A stretch of DNA of 64,000 bases, taken from Clostridia bacterium (GTDB lineage Bacteria > Bacillota > Clostridia > Christensenellales > Borkfalkiaceae). Position 1 is the first letter of the stretch; the number at the start of each line of letters is the position of its first letter. Below the pieces are notes generated by a model that was not told where the DNA came from, searched no databases, and saw only the letters and a list, made by a program, of their open reading frames with translations. Below are positions 62,271 to 64,000 of this stretch, piece by piece. The stretch lies in assembly GCA_017504795.1 (NCBI GenBank), contig JAFVQM010000002.1, positions 62,001-126,000 of the forward strand, given 5' to 3'. The position numbers were made by a program, and so were the translations under genes.

Positions 62271-63552
62271 CTTCAACTACCTCCCTTTTAAGACCTAAGA
62301 AGGTACTCTTTCCTTCGCAAAGGTTACTAATGAGTTTGATAAGACTTCTAGTTACTGCAACCGCGGTAATCATTGAAAGCACGATACCGATAAGTAACGT
62401 TATTGCAAAGCCTTTAATTGAGCCGGGGCAAAGTATCCATAATACGATAGATGCTAAAATCGTGGTGATGTTACTGTCAAATATAGTAACGAAAGCGCGT
62501 TTGAAACCGGTGTTGATTGCCGATTTAACGGTTTTGCCCGACGCGTACTCTTCCTTAATTCTTTCAAAGATAATAACGTTAGCGTCAACCGCCATACCGA
62601 TAGAAAGTATGATACCTGCAATGCCTGGAAGAGTAAGTTCTACCCAAGGAACGAGTGCGAGAAGAAGTATCATAAGTACCGTGTAAATAGTAAGCGCTAA
62701 TGACGACGCTATACCCATACCGCGATAGAAGAAAATCATAACCGCAAAGATGATAACGAGTGCAATACCGCCTGCTATTACGCTTGCGGGGAGCGCGTTT
62801 TCACCAAGGGTTGCGCTTATCTTACTTGAAGAGCCGATTTCAAACTCAAAGTCGATTTTACCGGCTTTAATAACCGCTGCAATCGATTCTGCCGCCTCAA
62901 TACTTTCAAGACCGGTAATTTGCGCGCTATCGCTAGTTATTTGCTCGTTTACCGTAGGCGAAGATATAACTTCACCGCCGAGTTTAACGTACATAGTTTG
63001 ACCTGCAAGTTGCTTAGTTGCTTGCGAGAACTTATTAGTACCTTGCGCGGTAAATTCGAGTAAAACTACGGGTTGACCGTTTTCGTCGTACCCTGCGGCA
63101 CAGTCTTTAATGTCCGAACCTTCAAGATATACGGCGTCCGCCGAGTCGGTAAACGTGAGTTTACCAGACGAACCTATAATTTTAAGAATTTCGTCAGCAT
63201 TGTCAACTTCGGGAATTTCAACTCTGATTTCCCTACCCGTGCCAACGCCTTGAATGGTGATAACCGCTTCGGTGTAACCCTTGTTGTCAAGACGAGCCCT
63301 TAATATATCAACCGCGCTTTCGAAAAGCGTATCGATATCGTCTTCTTGCTCGTCGGTATACTTAGGGGTTAATACCGCGGCGTAACCGCCTTTAAGGTCG
63401 ATACCAAGACCTATGGTGCTACCGATAGAATTGTAGTCGTATATGCCGTTTTTGTAAAACGGAATTTTGAACGACGCAAAATCTAACACGGCAAGTATAG
63501 CCGTAAAAAATACGATTATACCTAAAATAATACCTGATTTTAATTTGCTCAT
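62257..63552 (-). CDS. secD: Protein translocase subunit SecD
   Basis: A 431-residue partner of SecF. An N-terminal helix, GLGIDLKGGYAAVL (D1 motif, about 50-63), the periplasmic P1 domain with VRLDN/ARLDNKGY-type and PEVDNADEILKIIG, and the membrane block with LPGIAGIILSIGMAVDANVIIFERIKEE. I start at ATG 63552, preceded by GGGAGGCTATA; a further ATG at 63603 would lie downstream of the promoter but has no ribosome site. Separate SecD and SecF fits Clostridia. Confidence 0.95.
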   Translation of the reverse strand: MSKLKSGIILGIIVFFTAILAVLDFASFKIPFYKNGIYDYNSIGSTIGLGIDLKGGYAAVLTPKYTDEQEDDIDTLFESAVDILRARLDNKGYTEAVITIQGVGTGREIRVEIPEVDNADEILKIIGSSGKLTFTDSADAVYLEGSDIKDCAAGYDENGQPVVLLEFTAQGTNKFSQATKQLAGQTMYVKLGGEVISSPTVNEQITSDSAQITGLESIEAAESIAAVIKAGKIDFEFEIGSSSKISATLGENALPASVIAGGIALVIIFAVMIFFYRGMGIASSLALTIYTVLMILLLALVPWVELTLPGIAGIILSIGMAVDANVIIFERIKEEYASGKTVKSAINTGFKRAFVTIFDSNITTILASIVLWILCPGSIKGFAITLLIGIVLSMITAVAVTRSLIKLISNLCEGKSTFLGLKREVVEDDED

Positions 63553-63623
63553 TATAGCCTCCCGTAAGGGTTTGAAGAAATAGTGGCGCAAATAATTCGC
63601 CATTTATACATATATACTTAATT

Positions 63624-63652
63624 ATTATAAATGTAAACTACGTTTAAGTCAA
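63624..63652 (-). promoter_or_regulatory. Promoter of secDF
   Basis: TTGACT, 17 nt, TATAAT on the minus strand, leader about 65 nt to the SecD ATG at 63552. The spacer holds TAAAC-GTA-GTTTA. Confidence 0.8.
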
Positions 63653-63704
63653 TAATATTTTGTATTTTTCTCCGTTTTTTTCATATTTTATCCTAGAAAA
63701 ACCA

Positions 63705-63735
63705 AAAAATAAACCCGATTTTATCAAATCGGGCT
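63705..63735 (-). terminator. Terminator after the aspartate kinase gene
   Basis: CCCGATTT / AAATCGGG with a 4-nt loop, then TTTATTTTTT on the minus strand. Confidence 0.9.
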
Positions 63736-63746
63736 TTTTTTATAAA

Positions 63747-64000
63747 TTATTCTACCACTTCGCTATATACCGCGCGGATAGCCTTTTCAAAGTCAGCGTT
63801 CTGAACGCCTACTATAATGTTGATCTCCTTAGTGCCTTGCGAAATCGTTTTTACGTTGATGTTGTTCTTTCCAAAGATAGAGAAAATCTTTGCCGAGATA
63901 CCCGGTTTAAGAACCATATTTCTACCAACTACCGCAACGAGCGCTAAGTCGTTATCAACGTCAACCGAAACAACGCCTTGAACGTGCTTTAATTCGGATA
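63747..64000 (-). CDS. Aspartate kinase, C-terminal ACT fragment
   Basis: The last 84 residues of a protein whose start lies beyond base 64000. SVDVDNDLALVAVVGRNMVLKPGISAKIFSIFGKNNINVKTISQGTKEINIIVGVQNADFEKAIRAVYSEVVE is the second ACT domain at the end of class-I aspartate kinases, where lysine or threonine binds for feedback control. A homoserine dehydrogenase or free-standing ACT protein is less likely, because SQGTKEINIIVGV is typical of aspartate kinases. It ends at a strong terminator. Confidence 0.75.
   Translation of the reverse strand, partial: SELKHVQGVVSVDVDNDLALVAVVGRNMVLKPGISAKIFSIFGKNNINVKTISQGTKEINIIVGVQNADFEKAIRAVYSEVVE

Overview
This window comes from a low-GC, Gram-positive, endospore-forming anaerobe of the Clostridia type. 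The evidence is a sporulation sigma-K gene, ribonuclease J, a glycine riboswitch before an AGCS symporter, a HemZ-type radical SAM protein, BspA-like leucine-rich repeat lipoproteins and RecJ/RelA/SecDF order. No rRNA or phylogenetic marker fixes the family. Most genes are on the minus strand in tight operons with small overlaps.

Layout, left to right. 1-2361: the start of holA, a ComEC without its metallo-beta-lactamase domain, and a YhfI-like metallo-hydrolase. 2363-9819: serine dehydratase and a mannoside route (beta-mannosidase, GH43 enzyme, D-mannose/D-lyxose isomerase, fructokinase, and an AGE-family epimerase with its own promoter). Together these can take a beta-mannoside to fructose 6-phosphate without a mannose kinase. 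9923-11224: a YgjV-like membrane protein and six tRNA genes. 11509-13347: an AGCS symporter under a glycine riboswitch, divergent from typA. 15221-18105: an accessory patch with a BspA-like lipoprotein, two XRE regulators with candidate operators, and a SLOG-family gene with a frameshift. 18146-28918: a DMT transporter, the nucleoside operon deoD-deoB-pdp, thyA (frameshifted)-folA, an SDR, sigK, a tRNA wobble-uridine pair (TrhP-like U32 protein and TrmR-like methyltransferase) and rnj.

29056-36293: a second accessory patch (an unknown protein divergent from an XRE regulator), valS followed by a 104-bp tandem repeat, an NMT1-type ABC importer, and an orphan membrane protein between two near-identical terminators. 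36330-46138: TPR protein, Hsp33, methyltransferase, membrane proteins, MgtC/antiporter, and a GlpA/GlpB-like/DUF1667 redox operon divergent from a DeoR-family regulator. 47074-51994: cysK, a fusion of a sugar-phosphate transferase to an HpcH/HpaI-type aldolase, tRNA-Gly, and metY-metA. 52127-64000: pnp, rpsO, hemZ, an MBL hydrolase, relA, recJ, secF, secD and the end of an aspartate kinase.

The most unusual signals are: (1) a repeated promoter layout in which a sigma-A -10 box sits exactly 6 nt before the ATG with no Shine-Dalgarno, implying leaderless mRNAs for several genes; (2) the transferase-aldolase fusion; (3) three XRE regulators with palindromes placed inside neighbouring promoters; (4) two single-base frameshifts (thyA and the SLOG gene), which are either real decay or assembly errors. 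I found no convincing multi-gene defence system, prophage, IS element or CRISPR array.
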